From: Selenomonas ruminantium subsp. lactilytica TAM6421
GTDB taxonomy: Bacteria > Bacillota > Negativicutes > Selenomonadales > Selenomonadaceae
DNA length: 64,000 nucleotides
Reading direction: 5' to 3'
Assembly (NCBI RefSeq): GCF_000284095.1
Contig: NC_017068.1
Coordinates: 1,550,001 to 1,614,000 of the forward strand
In this document: in pieces, positions 26,688 through 35,545 of the stretch
Layout of the letters: each line of letters opens with the position of its first letter
How positions within the stretch are numbered: position 1 is the stretch's first letter
Notes under the pieces: generated by a model
Databases searched by the model: none
Told to the model about the DNA's origin: nothing
What the model saw: the letters and a program-made list of their open reading frames with translations, nothing else
Position numbers and translations under genes: made by a program

Positions 26688-26736
26688 AAAATCACTCCTG
26701 TACTGCAATTTGTTCTCAAAATATAATAATAGTATA

Positions 26737-27717
26737 TCACTGAACGAGCAGACTCTCAAGTTCTTCGCGGGTAACCGCATAAGTACCCAGACGGGCCACA
26801 ACCCGGCTGGCAGCCAGATTGGCCAGATATGCCCCCAGGGATACCGGCAGCCCCCCTGCCAGCGCCATACCGAAGACGGCCGTCACCGCATCGGTAGCAC
26901 CTAAGACATCAAAGAGTTCCTGGGCTTTCGTGGGAATATGCACGGTTTCATTTTCCTGCACGAGGGCCATGCCCTTCTGTGAACGGGTAGCAATGATATT
27001 CTTGATATGGAATTTCCGCATCAGGTAGTGGCAGGCTTTTTCCACGGCCGCGTCCTCATTTTCAATGGGCTGCAAAAGCTGCTGATTGATACGCTTGAGG
27101 TTGGCAACCACATAATCCGCATTGCGGTAATTTACCCAGGATGAGGTGCTCATATCCACCACTACCGGTACGCCATGATTGTGGCACTTCTCGATGATCC
27201 AACTGCAAGAAGCATCGGTGCAGGCCCCATTGGCATGGTCTGAGATAATCACACAATCCAGGCTTTCGCTGAGCTTGTCGCCGATATACTGTTCATAGCG
27301 GGCCATATCCTGCAGATCAATGGCCTGCTTTGCCTCAAAATCCAGCCGGAACATCTGCTGATTACCGCTCATGATGCGCACCTTGGTGGTGGTGGGCCGG
27401 TTGGTGTAGATCAGGCCGCTGGCATCGATGCCATAGTGCTGGAATTTTTCCACCAGGCTCTCACAATGGGAATCCTCACCCACAAAGCCCGCTATACTGA
27501 CCTTGCAGCCCAATACAGCCAAACTGTAGGCGATATTGGCACTGCCACCTAATTTCTCTGAGGATGACTGTACCCGGGTGATTGGTACCGGTGCCTCGCC
27601 AGATATACGGGTAACTTCCCCGTAATAATATTTATCCAGCATGATATCCCCCACCACCAAAACATTGCATTGTTCCGTCTTGGTGGCCAAAAATTCCCGT
27701 AAGCGCTGTCCGTCCAT
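26737..27717 (-). CDS. PfkB-family kinase related to the heptose-7-phosphate kinase HldE
   Basis: This 326-residue ribokinase-fold protein resembles the kinase half of HldE (RfaE): GDIMLDKYYYGEVTRISGEAPVP near residue 23, LGGSANIAYSLAVLG and GNQQMFRLDFE. The family GAGD anion-hole motif reads GATD (DVLGATDAV), keeping the Asp base but replacing Gly by Thr. VDPKG-like segments are also altered (VDMSTSSW). No adenylyltransferase half is attached. It may be the HldA-type kinase for LPS heptose or a related sugar kinase. The M16C protease gene starts 50 bases downstream. Confidence 0.8.
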   Translation of the reverse strand: MDGQRLREFLATKTEQCNVLVVGDIMLDKYYYGEVTRISGEAPVPITRVQSSSEKLGGSANIAYSLAVLGCKVSIAGFVGEDSHCESLVEKFQHYGIDASGLIYTNRPTTTKVRIMSGNQQMFRLDFEAKQAIDLQDMARYEQYIGDKLSESLDCVIISDHANGACTDASCSWIIEKCHNHGVPVVVDMSTSSWVNYRNADYVVANLKRINQQLLQPIENEDAAVEKACHYLMRKFHIKNIIATRSQKGMALVQENETVHIPTKAQELFDVLGATDAVTAVFGMALAGGLPVSLGAYLANLAASRVVARLGTYAVTREELESLLVQ

Positions 27718-27879
27718 AATGCCGCCTCCTCATATTTTGTAACATATTCGTATATTCGCTAAGGAAAAGGAAAATCCTGCTATACAACTTTACATATAAG
27801 ACCTATCAATACTGTAAAATTCATGTTATAATAAAAGACAAGGATTTATTATAAACAAACAGATAGGAGATGTTGCTTT

Positions 27880-28233
27880 ATGATGGCCTTGAACTTTCAA
27901 GCTGCCAAGCATAAGAAAATGCTGATGGAACGCACGAAAAACTGCACCGTGCGTTTAGGGGATGTAAGCCAGCTTTATCCCGAAGGTTCCATCGTCTGGA
28001 TTACCACCGGGGTAAAAGGTGAGCCGAAACACAAACTCTATCCTGCATATCTGGATAAAGTAAGGGTAAAAACCATGGGCACCCTGACTTCCAATGATTT
28101 AGGTCATCAGAATCCGGAAATCAATTCTCAGGAAGAACTGGTAGCAGATTTCGAGAAAATCTACAAGCGCCGTATCCTGATGGAAGATACCGTGACCGTA
28201 ATCTATTTTACGGAAGTTCACGAAGATTTATAA
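27880..28233 (+). CDS. ASCH-domain-like protein
   Basis: This 117-residue protein resembles the ASCH/PUA-like RNA-binding fold. NCTVRLGDVSQLYPEGSIVW is followed by a conserved pattern of the type KVRVKTMGTLTSNDL and a C-terminal strand DTVTVIYF. ASCH proteins are thought to bind RNA. The ATG follows AGGAGA. It is divergent from the kinase gene. Confidence 0.75.
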   Translation: MMALNFQAAKHKKMLMERTKNCTVRLGDVSQLYPEGSIVWITTGVKGEPKHKLYPAYLDKVRVKTMGTLTSNDLGHQNPEINSQEELVADFEKIYKRRILMEDTVTVIYFTEVHEDL

Positions 28234-28248
28234 AATTATTTTTGAAAT

Positions 28249-28290
28249 AAAAAAGGAACCATTGCCTGAATAGGTATGGTTCCTTTTTTA
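28249..28290. terminator. Bidirectional terminator
   Basis: AAAAAGGAACCAT and ATGGTTCCTTTTTT pair between two convergent genes. Confidence 0.9.
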
Positions 28291-28300
28291 TATATGGAAA

Positions 28301-28504
28301 TCAGTTTCTGATGGAAGCCAGAACATCAGAAGCATTCAGGTTATTAGCCGTCATGTATTCCGTCAGTTCTTTGAAGTCATCCTGAGCTTTCTTGGATTTC
28401 AGTTCAGTCAGCTGAGCTTTCAGCGCTTTGACTTCTTCCTGCTTCTTAGCAATTTTTGCTTCGATAGCATTGATCTTTTCGTCGTAATTTGCCTTTCTTG
28501 CCAT
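28301..28504 (-). CDS. Small coiled-coil protein
   Basis: This encodes 67 residues. Residues about 8-45 are a heptad-like Lys/Glu/Ala-rich helix, and the C-terminus (FKELTEYMTANNLNASDVLA) resembles a short helical cap. Function is unknown. A good SD (GGAGAG) precedes the ATG. It lies downstream of hisA across a terminator and may be transcribed alone. Confidence 0.75.
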   Translation of the reverse strand: MARKANYDEKINAIEAKIAKKQEEVKALKAQLTELKSKKAQDDFKELTEYMTANNLNASDVLASIRN

Positions 28505-28534
28505 TTTTATCTCTCCTTCAATAAAAATAAATTA

Positions 28535-28564
28535 TCTGCTATCATTGTAGACAATAATAGCAGA
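28535..28564 (-). terminator. Terminator after hisA
   Basis: TCTGCTATTATT and AATGATAGCAGA (minus strand) pair with one mismatch and are followed by TAATTTATTTTT. Confidence 0.75.
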
Positions 28565-28601
28565 TTTGGCAAGTTTTTTTTGAGAAATTTTCCGAAAAAT
28601 A

Positions 28602-29327
28602 TCAGCTTTTGGCGATTTTGATTGCTTCCGGCAAATCCAAGGTTCCCATGTAAATGGATTTACCCGCGATTACACCTTCGATGCCAAAAGCTTCCTTTTC
28701 TTTTAAAGCCTTGATATCCTCCAAGGATTTTACCCCGCCGGAAGCGACAATCTTTACGCCGCTTTCCTGTGCCAGTTTAACGGTAGCTTCTACATTAACG
28801 CCACTTAACGTGCCATCCCGGGAAATATCCGTATAGATGATGGTCTTGACGCCGGCTTTTTTCATTTCCTTTGCCAGTTCAATCACACCGATATTGCCGG
28901 ATTTCCCCCAGCCTTCCACGGCCACGATTCCATCTTTGGCATCAATGCCTACGACAATACGCTCTCCATATTTCGCACAGGCCTCTTTGACCAGTTCAGG
29001 ATTTTTCACCGCTACGGAACCGAGAATAACCCGGGTAATTCCCAAGTTGAGCAGTTTATCAATCTGCTCCATGGTACGGATTCCCCCACCAAGCTCCGTA
29101 GGGATATTCACCGTTTTCAGGATTTCCTCAATAGCCGCCAGATTCTGCGAAGAACCAGCCAAAGCTCCATCTAAATCCACTAAGTGGAGATACTCAGCCC
29201 CCTGCTCCTGCCACTTAGCTGCCATAGCAGCCGGACTATCGGAAAACACCGTTTCCTGATTAAAGTCACCTTTCAGCAACCGAACACACTTACCCCCACG
29301 AATATCAATAGCCGGAAAAATAATCAT
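28602..29327 (-). CDS. hisA: ProFAR isomerase
   Basis: This 241-residue TIM barrel isomerises ProFAR to PRFAR. FPAIDIRGGKCVRLLKGDF at the N-terminus and GGGIRTMEQ and DISRDGTLSGVN later are signatures, with catalytic Asp residues in AIDIRGG and YTDISRDG. It is the last his gene here; hisF and hisI do not follow. It is separated from hisH by a 147-base gap holding a structured repeat. Confidence 0.96.
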   Translation of the reverse strand: MIIFPAIDIRGGKCVRLLKGDFNQETVFSDSPAAMAAKWQEQGAEYLHLVDLDGALAGSSQNLAAIEEILKTVNIPTELGGGIRTMEQIDKLLNLGITRVILGSVAVKNPELVKEACAKYGERIVVGIDAKDGIVAVEGWGKSGNIGVIELAKEMKKAGVKTIIYTDISRDGTLSGVNVEATVKLAQESGVKIVASGGVKSLEDIKALKEKEAFGIEGVIAGKSIYMGTLDLPEAIKIAKS

Positions 29328-29362
29328 ACAATAATTCCCCCATCGTGCAAACTCGTCGCCCC

Positions 29363-29458
29363 GGCGCCCAAGGAAGGGCGCCCGTGGCCGTAAATCCCCG
29401 GATGGGATTTCAGGCCACAGTTTCTTTTGGTACTTTTCTTTGCTCCAAAGAAAAGTAC
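29363..29458. repeat. Dispersed structured repeat, full copy 2
   Basis: Three hairpins are in a row: GGCGCCC/GGGCGCC (29363-29369, 29376-29382); GTGGCC+AAATCCC pairing with GGGATTT+GGCCAC (29384-29418); and GTACTTTTCTTTG/CAAAGAAAAGTAC (29430-29458). It sits between hisH and hisA inside the operon. Comparison with the copy at 45869-45983 shows paired compensatory changes. Confidence 0.9.
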
Positions 29459-29474
29459 ATAACTACGCATTAAC

Positions 29475-30089
29475 TTAAAGCCGACAAAAGTTTTCAATTA
29501 TATGCAAACCAATATCTCCTGACTTTTCCGGATGAAACTGCGTAGCAAAGATATTATCCTTCTGCACCGAAGCAGTAAGTCGCTCCCCATAATCAGTAGC
29601 AGAGGTCACTACTGATTTATCTTCTGGCACCGCATGATAACTATGCACGAAATAAACATATTCCTTATCCTGCCCCAGCCCGGCAAATAAATCCTGCTCC
29701 CGTCGAGGCTCAGCAATATGCAGCCGATTCCATCCCATATGGGGAACTTTCAAGCCTTCTGCCTGAATTCTTTTCACCTGACCGGGAATCAGGCCTAAGC
29801 CTTTTGCCTCCGGCGATTCCTCGCTGCCAGCAAAGAGAATCTGCAGCCCCACGCAAATGCCCAACAGGGGCTTGCCAGCAGCCACTTCCTCTTTGAGCAA
29901 AGGAATCAGTCCGCTTTCTTCAAGGTTTTTCATGCAGTCGCCAAAGGCGCCCACGCCAGGCAGAACAAGTTTTTCCGCCGCCTTGATTTCCTCGGGATCA
30001 TTGGTGATTTTTGCCTCTGCCCCTAATGCAGCAAAGGCTTTTTCCACACTAAATAAATTGCCTACACCATAATCAATTATCGCAATCAT
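29475..30089 (-). CDS. hisH: Imidazole glycerol phosphate synthase, glutaminase subunit
   Basis: This 204-residue class I amidotransferase releases ammonia for HisF. Visible are IDYGVGNLFSVEKA, the nucleophile elbow LGICVGLQILF and the catalytic His/Glu in FATQFHPEKSG. The partner hisF is not in the window. It begins 12 bases after hisB. Confidence 0.96.
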   Translation of the reverse strand: MIAIIDYGVGNLFSVEKAFAALGAEAKITNDPEEIKAAEKLVLPGVGAFGDCMKNLEESGLIPLLKEEVAAGKPLLGICVGLQILFAGSEESPEAKGLGLIPGQVKRIQAEGLKVPHMGWNRLHIAEPRREQDLFAGLGQDKEYVYFVHSYHAVPEDKSVVTSATDYGERLTASVQKDNIFATQFHPEKSGDIGLHIIENFCRL

Positions 30090-30101
30090 CAGCAGCCCTC
30101 C

Positions 30102-30689
30102 TTAGAGCATACCTTTCGTTGAAGGAACCCCCGTAACTTTCGGATCATTGCTTACGGCAATGCGCAGTGCATGTCCCAAAGCCTTGAAAATCGCTTCAAT
30201 CTTATGATGGGTATTCGTGCCATAAAGAATTTTCACATGGAGCGTAATTCCCGCATGAACCGCAAAGGCACGCAAAAATTCTTCCGTAAGTTCCGTATCA
30301 AAACCGCCCACCATGGGTGCCATTTCTCCTCCATCATAGACCAGGAATGGCCGCCCGCTGATATCCAAGGTCACAAAGGCCAAAGCCTCATCCATGGGCA
30401 GATAGAACGTGCCATAACGGCAGATACCCTTCTTATCGCCAATGGCTTCCTTAAAGGCATCGCCCAAGGCAATGCCGATATCTTCCACGCTGTGATGACC
30501 GTCCACTTCCAGATCCCCGTCACAGCGCAATTCCAAATCCAGCAGGCCATGGGCCGTCATGAGATTCAGCATATGATCGAAAAAACCAATGCCGGAATCA
30601 ACCACAGCCTTACCCGTGCCATCAAGATTCAAATTCAAGGCAATCTTTGTTTCGGCGGTTTCTCTTTTTATTGAAGCAACTCTGCTCAT
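30102..30689 (-). CDS. hisB: Imidazoleglycerol-phosphate dehydratase
   Basis: This is the 195-residue monofunctional enzyme. Manganese-binding motifs DGHHSVEDIGIALG and GTNTHHKIEAIFKALGHAL are complete. FFDHMLNLMTAHG matches the family. It overlaps hisC by four bases. Confidence 0.97.
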   Translation of the reverse strand: MSRVASIKRETAETKIALNLNLDGTGKAVVDSGIGFFDHMLNLMTAHGLLDLELRCDGDLEVDGHHSVEDIGIALGDAFKEAIGDKKGICRYGTFYLPMDEALAFVTLDISGRPFLVYDGGEMAPMVGGFDTELTEEFLRAFAVHAGITLHVKILYGTNTHHKIEAIFKALGHALRIAVSNDPKVTGVPSTKGML

Positions 30690-31756
30690 GCCCGTCCCTC
30701 CACAAAAGCTTTTATTTCATTGTACCAGGCATCATTTTCTTCCCGCAGGCCCATGGAAATGCGCAGACAGTTTTCCAGCCGCGGTGCCTTGCCAAAGCTG
30801 CGAACGCCGATGCCTTTTTCGGCAAGATATTCATTTAATTCTTCAGCTTTGGCGTATTTTATGAGAACAAAATTCGTTTCCGAAGGATAAACCGTTACCC
30901 CAGGCAATTTGTCCAATAAAGTCATCATACGTTTACGTTCCGCAATCATCATCTGGATGCGAGGCACATATTCATGACGCATCTGATAGACAATATCTGC
31001 CGTAACCAGGGACAAGACATTCATATGATAAGGCATATAGGACTTGTCAATCATTTCCACGATTTCCTTCGCGGCCAGCATATAACCCACACGGGCAGAT
31101 GCCAAACCATAGGCTTTGGAGAAAGTCCTGGCCACGATCAGATGGGGATATTGGCTCAACAGGCTCATGGCTGTCTGGCCGTAAAATTCCATATATGCTT
31201 CATCAATCAACAGGGCACAATTGCCATGGATATTGGCGGCAATATACTCAATATCCGCCAGGCTATAGCCAGTGCCTGTGGGATTATTGGGATTGCAGAT
31301 AACCGCCAAACCTGCCTTTTCGTCGTTGACAACCTGAACAAATTTTTCCTTATCCAGGGAATAATCCTCGTTGAGTTCCACGGCAATTCCCTGCGCCTGA
31401 GCAGCCTTGGCATAGATGCCATACATGGAAAAGGAAGGCACGGGATAGACGATTTTTTTCGCTTTGGTACCGCCAAAGCAGTAAAAGAGTTTTTCAATGA
31501 TTTCACTGGAACCATTGCCCAGCAGAACATTTTCTTTCTGCAGATTGTGATTGTCGGCAATCTGTTCGCAGAGATAGTCGTATTCCTCATTGGGATAGCG
31601 GTTGAAGGCAACCCGGGAAAGGCGGCCCATCACTCGGTCTTCTACCATGGGCGGCAGATTCATATTGCATTCATTGGCGTTGACTTTTATATTCCAGTCC
31701 CGTTCCACCACATCATAGGATGGCATATCCTTCAGACCGGTACGGTATTTCAACAT
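30686..31756 (-). CDS. hisC: Histidinol-phosphate aminotransferase
   Basis: This 356-residue PLP enzyme of fold type I has the PLP-binding Lys in RTFSKAYGLASARVG. NANECNMNLPP and NPNNPTGTGYS are conserved. It overlaps hisD by one base and hisB by four, in line with a single operon. Confidence 0.96.
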   Translation of the reverse strand: MLKYRTGLKDMPSYDVVERDWNIKVNANECNMNLPPMVEDRVMGRLSRVAFNRYPNEEYDYLCEQIADNHNLQKENVLLGNGSSEIIEKLFYCFGGTKAKKIVYPVPSFSMYGIYAKAAQAQGIAVELNEDYSLDKEKFVQVVNDEKAGLAVICNPNNPTGTGYSLADIEYIAANIHGNCALLIDEAYMEFYGQTAMSLLSQYPHLIVARTFSKAYGLASARVGYMLAAKEIVEMIDKSYMPYHMNVLSLVTADIVYQMRHEYVPRIQMMIAERKRMMTLLDKLPGVTVYPSETNFVLIKYAKAEELNEYLAEKGIGVRSFGKAPRLENCLRISMGLREENDAWYNEIKAFVEGRA

Positions 31757-33096
31757 TAATTGTTCCTCCTCAAACGAATGGCATTGGCATGTGCCTGCAG
31801 GCCTTCGGATTCCGCCAGGCGGATGATATCCTCGCTGACTGCCGAGAGCGCCGGCTGGGTATAGGAAATCAGGCTCGTGCGCTTCATAAAGGTTTCCACG
31901 TTCAGCACGCTGTAATAGCGGGCTGTCCCCCCCGTGGGCAGAACATGGTTAGGCCCGGCAAAATAATCCCCCAGCGGTTCCGGGGAATAAGCGCCCAGGA
32001 ACACAGCTCCCGCATGGCGCACATAGGGCAGCAGCTGGAAAGGTTCTTGGGTCAAAAGTTCCAGATGTTCCGGTGCAGAGGTATTGGCAAAGCGCAGAGC
32101 CTGCTGCATATTCTCCGCAATGACAATCAGGCCGTTCCGGTCCAAAGATGCCCGGGCGATTTCCTGACGGGGCAGTTTCTGCAGCTGGTTTTCCGCTTCA
32201 ATCGCTACCTTACGAGCTAAAGTCTCGCTATCCGTAATCACAATGCTGGAAGCCAAGGGATCATGCTCGGCCTGGCTCAGCATATCTGCCGCCGTATAGA
32301 CGGGATCTGCGCTTTCGTCGGCCACAATCAGGATTTCACTGGGACCGGCTAGCATATCGATGTCCACATGGCCATAGACTTCCTTCTTGGCCAAGGTTAC
32401 GAAGATATTGCCCGGGCCTGTGATCTTGTCCACACGGGGGATGGTTTCCGTGCCAAAGGCCAGCGCCGCAATGGCCTGAGCGCCGCCAATCTTATAGATC
32501 TTCTTGACGCCAGCCAGCTTTGCCGCCACCAGCACATAGGGATTGATAGCGCCGTTCTTGGGCGGCACCATCATGATGATTTCGCCCACCCCTGCCACAG
32601 CTGCGGGCATGGCGTTCATGATCACGGAAGACGGGTAGGCCGCCGTGCCGCCGGGCACATAGATGCCAACCCTGTCCAAGGGAATCAGGGACTGCCCCAG
32701 GATGGAGCCCTGCTCCCGATAAGTCATCCAGGAATTGGGCTTCTGCTCCTCATGATAACGTCGTACATTCTCAGCCGCCCGCTTCAGAGATTCCACTACC
32801 TCAGGATCTGCCTGTTTTTCAGCGGCGGCAAATTCTTCTTCCGTCACCAGCAAATCCCGAATATCGCATTCAACCTTGTCAATCAATTTGGTATAGCGCA
32901 GAACGGCTTTATCGCCCTCAAAGCGCACATCCCGCACGATCTGGGCTACCAATTCCGCCGCCGTCATATCCTTGCCAAAGGTCACCTTATTGGCTTCCCG
33001 GATTTTGGGGCTCAGTTCCACTTCATCAAAGGCAGGTTTCTGCAACATTTTATTGATGGCTGCCTCGCCTAATTCACTTGCTTTGACTATCTTCAT
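31756..33096 (-). CDS. hisD: Histidinol dehydrogenase
   Basis: This 446-residue zinc- and NAD-dependent enzyme oxidises histidinol to histidine in two steps. Signatures are RVGIYVPGGTAAYPSSVIMN, AGPSEILIVAD and LSQAEHDPLASSI; the C-terminal His region is at SAPEHLELL and GPNHVLPTGG. It overlaps hisG by four bases. Confidence 0.97.
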   Translation of the reverse strand: MKIVKASELGEAAINKMLQKPAFDEVELSPKIREANKVTFGKDMTAAELVAQIVRDVRFEGDKAVLRYTKLIDKVECDIRDLLVTEEEFAAAEKQADPEVVESLKRAAENVRRYHEEQKPNSWMTYREQGSILGQSLIPLDRVGIYVPGGTAAYPSSVIMNAMPAAVAGVGEIIMMVPPKNGAINPYVLVAAKLAGVKKIYKIGGAQAIAALAFGTETIPRVDKITGPGNIFVTLAKKEVYGHVDIDMLAGPSEILIVADESADPVYTAADMLSQAEHDPLASSIVITDSETLARKVAIEAENQLQKLPRQEIARASLDRNGLIVIAENMQQALRFANTSAPEHLELLTQEPFQLLPYVRHAGAVFLGAYSPEPLGDYFAGPNHVLPTGGTARYYSVLNVETFMKRTSLISYTQPALSAVSEDIIRLAESEGLQAHANAIRLRRNN

Positions 33097-33755
33097 TTTG
33101 CTGCCTCCGCTTCTAAGACTTTCCGCAATTCTTCCACCAAAGTATGAATCCGGTCAAATTTCAATTTGAAGCTTACCCGGTTGGCAATAAGCCTTGCCGT
33201 AGCTTCCTGGATGGAGACGATTTCCTCCAAATCGTTTTCCCGCAGGGTGGTGCCCGTTTCCACGATATCCACGATACTCTCGGAAAGCCCCACAATAGGC
33301 CCTAATTCGATGGAACCATTAAGCTTGATATACTCCATCTGCATGCCGTGCTGACGGAAGAATTTTTCCGCAATGCGGGGGAATTTCGTAGCCACTCTCG
33401 TATGGTTATAATCCATAAGCTTGGCCCGCTTCTCGGCCTTGGGCACCGCCATCATCAGATGGCATTTGCCAAAGCCCATATCGAGCAGCTCATAGACATC
33501 TTTTTCCGCCTCGATAAGCACATCCTTGCCGATGATGCCGATATCGGCTGCGCCATATTCCACATAGGTGGGCACATCGGCGGTCTTGGACACGATGAAT
33601 TTGATTTTCTTTTCCTCATTGGTGATGATGAGTTTCCGGGATTTATCGGAAAGGCCTTCGGCGGTATAGCCAATCTTGGCCAGTAAATCTGCCGACAGGC
33701 CAAAGAGTTTTCCCTTTGGCAGGGCAATCGTAAGATACTCCATTTCAGACTTCAT
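33093..33755 (-). CDS. hisG: ATP phosphoribosyltransferase, short catalytic form
   Basis: This 220-residue HisG_S condenses ATP and PRPP. It has LTIALPKGKLF, ADIGIIGKDVL and the PRPP loop VDIVETGTTLREN. The C-terminal regulatory domain is absent, so it needs HisZ, which is encoded upstream. ATG 33755 follows GGAGG by seven bases; the longer frame would begin inside the palindrome cluster. Confidence 0.97.
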   Translation of the reverse strand: MKSEMEYLTIALPKGKLFGLSADLLAKIGYTAEGLSDKSRKLIITNEEKKIKFIVSKTADVPTYVEYGAADIGIIGKDVLIEAEKDVYELLDMGFGKCHLMMAVPKAEKRAKLMDYNHTRVATKFPRIAEKFFRQHGMQMEYIKLNGSIELGPIVGLSESIVDIVETGTTLRENDLEEIVSIQEATARLIANRVSFKLKFDRIHTLVEELRKVLEAEAAK

Positions 33756-33783
33756 ACACAAGCCTCCAATTCTATCCTTTGAC

Positions 33784-33806
33784 TGACTGGTCAAACTGAC
33801 CGGTCA
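33784..33806. promoter_or_regulatory. Two TGAC-NN-GTCA palindromes upstream of hisG
   Basis: TGACTGGTCA (33784-33793) and TGACCGGTCA (33797-33806) are 13 bases apart, the same spacing as the sites before the L,D-transpeptidase gene. They lie in the short gap between the HD gene and hisG. Confidence 0.55.
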
Positions 33807-33810
33807 GATG

Positions 33811-34323
33811 TCAGTTCAGTTCGTCCGCCGCCCGCAATAGCTTCAATTCCGGCGGTTCATTTTTCTGCTCCAAGGCATGATGGTAGCGGATGATTTCCGC
33901 CTCCTGCACCATGCCAATACGTTTCAATTTATCCGCACCTATCTGTGCGTGGTTATAGGAAATATACATGATATGTCCTAGATATCCTGTACCTTTACGC
34001 GCTAATTTTTTTGCCAATTCCGGGAGAAAATGCTTCAACAGCACTGCCCATACCTTGCCGAAAACATCCATATCTCCCTGCTGCTTGCCTACATCATGAA
34101 GCAGGGCGGATCGCAGAAGCAAACTTTTGTCTCCTGCAGGCTGTTTTTCCCATAATTCCAGGGCGGTACGGGCTACATGCAAGGCGTGATACTGGTCTGC
34201 CGGGTGCATGGCGTAGAAAAGCTCCTGGGCCGCGGGTGGCAGGTTCTCTGCCAGCCATTTTTTATCCGTTGCCGTAATGTGCGCCGTAATGGCCAGAAAA
34301 AATTGCCTGATGCGTTGTATCAT
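33811..34323 (-). CDS. HD-domain metal-dependent hydrolase in the his operon
   Basis: This 170-residue protein has an HD fold: YHALHVARTALEL (His), LLHDVGKQQG (HD pair) and further His residues in YNHAQIGADKL and IIRYHHALEQ. Family members hydrolyse phosphates, often nucleotides or tRNA ends. The substrate is unknown. It overlaps hisZ by four bases and precedes hisG, so it is firmly in the operon. It is not a known histidine enzyme. Confidence 0.85.
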   Translation of the reverse strand: MIQRIRQFFLAITAHITATDKKWLAENLPPAAQELFYAMHPADQYHALHVARTALELWEKQPAGDKSLLLRSALLHDVGKQQGDMDVFGKVWAVLLKHFLPELAKKLARKGTGYLGHIMYISYNHAQIGADKLKRIGMVQEAEIIRYHHALEQKNEPPELKLLRAADELN

Positions 34324-35504
34324 TGTATGTATTCCAAAGCAGCGTAATTTTTCTGCTGTTGGCTGTCTTTCGCCGCTGCTTCTGTCTGGCTGCTAACAGC
34401 CAGTTCCACCGACTTGCCTTCTGCCCGCAAAGCAGCAGCCCGCTCAATGGCCTGCGTTTCCTTCCCTGCAGCATAACCCACATAGATATCACGGGGCAGA
34501 CTGTGCATAGGCAGCTGCTGCCGTTCAATGGCCAGCAGGATGCGTTCAATGCCTAAGGCAAAACCCGTAGCCGGGCAGGCCGTGCCGAAATCTGCCAGCA
34601 GATGGTCATAGCGGCCGCCGCCACAGAGGGGATAACCCAGCCCCGGCGCATAGACTTCAAAGACCATGCCGGTATAATAGCTGAAATCCCGGATGATGCC
34701 CAGGTCAAAGCGCACATACTGTTCGACTTTGTAGGCCTTCAGCAGGCGGTAGATTTCTGCCAGATTATCCAAAGCCCGGCGGCTCTGCTCATTGAGGGCC
34801 AAATCGTAAGCTTCCTTCAGCAGTTCTTCCCCGCCATTCAGCAGCGGCAGTTTCTTCAAGACCGTCTTGGCATTTTCCGGCAGATTCAGAGCATCCACCA
34901 GTTCATTGAGTTCCACCAGATTGCGGCGCTCCATGGCTGCTTTCAGGTTGTCCTGTTCCTCTTTACTCAGGCGATACTGATTGAGGATGCCCGTCAGGAA
35001 TTCCACCTGCCCCAGGCAGACGGTGAATTCCGTAAGGCCGGAACGCAGGAGACCTGTGACGGCCAGCGCCACCACTTCTGCATCAGTTGCAGGACTGCCA
35101 GGGCCCATGAGCTCCACCCCTGCCTGATAGAATTCACACTGGCGTCCTGCCTGCGTCTGTTCATAGCGGAACACGCTGCTGATATAGGAAAGTTTCAAGG
35201 GCAGCGGGCTGTCCTGCAGACGGGTACTGACCAGACGGGCGATGGGAGTAGTCATTTCGTGGCGCAGGGCCAATGTCTGATTTGACTTGTCAAACAGCTT
35301 GAACAGATGATCCCCGATATTCTTGCCGCCTCCCAGGCTCAGCGTATCCAGATACTCAATGGAAGGCGTAACCACTTCTTCATAACCCCACTGGGCGAAG
35401 AGCTCTGCCAGACGGGTTTCCACCACCCGCTTGCCTGCTGCCTCAGCGGGCAGGAAATCCCTGGTGCCATACGGGATTTTCAGTAAACTGCAATCTTTTT
35501 CCAT
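34320..35504 (-). CDS. hisZ: ATP phosphoribosyltransferase regulatory subunit
   Basis: This 394-residue HisRS-like paralogue forms a complex with HisG_S and carries histidine feedback. It shows PYGTRDFLPAEA and a FRYEQTQAGRQCEFYQAGVE segment like the class II catalytic core, plus LGIERILLA. The anticodon-binding domain of a true HisRS is not evident. Context with short HisG supports HisZ. ATG 35504 follows GAGGGGAG by eight bases. Confidence 0.93.
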   Translation of the reverse strand: MEKDCSLLKIPYGTRDFLPAEAAGKRVVETRLAELFAQWGYEEVVTPSIEYLDTLSLGGGKNIGDHLFKLFDKSNQTLALRHEMTTPIARLVSTRLQDSPLPLKLSYISSVFRYEQTQAGRQCEFYQAGVELMGPGSPATDAEVVALAVTGLLRSGLTEFTVCLGQVEFLTGILNQYRLSKEEQDNLKAAMERRNLVELNELVDALNLPENAKTVLKKLPLLNGGEELLKEAYDLALNEQSRRALDNLAEIYRLLKAYKVEQYVRFDLGIIRDFSYYTGMVFEVYAPGLGYPLCGGGRYDHLLADFGTACPATGFALGIERILLAIERQQLPMHSLPRDIYVGYAAGKETQAIERAAALRAEGKSVELAVSSQTEAAAKDSQQQKNYAALEYIQ

Positions 35505-35545
35505 GAACACTACTCCCCTCAATTATTTCTGAACGTAATTTTCAA

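Noticed and set aside
25320-26726. A 468-codon open frame antisense to the M16C protease gene
   Set aside because: It is a shadow frame of a gene with clear motifs.
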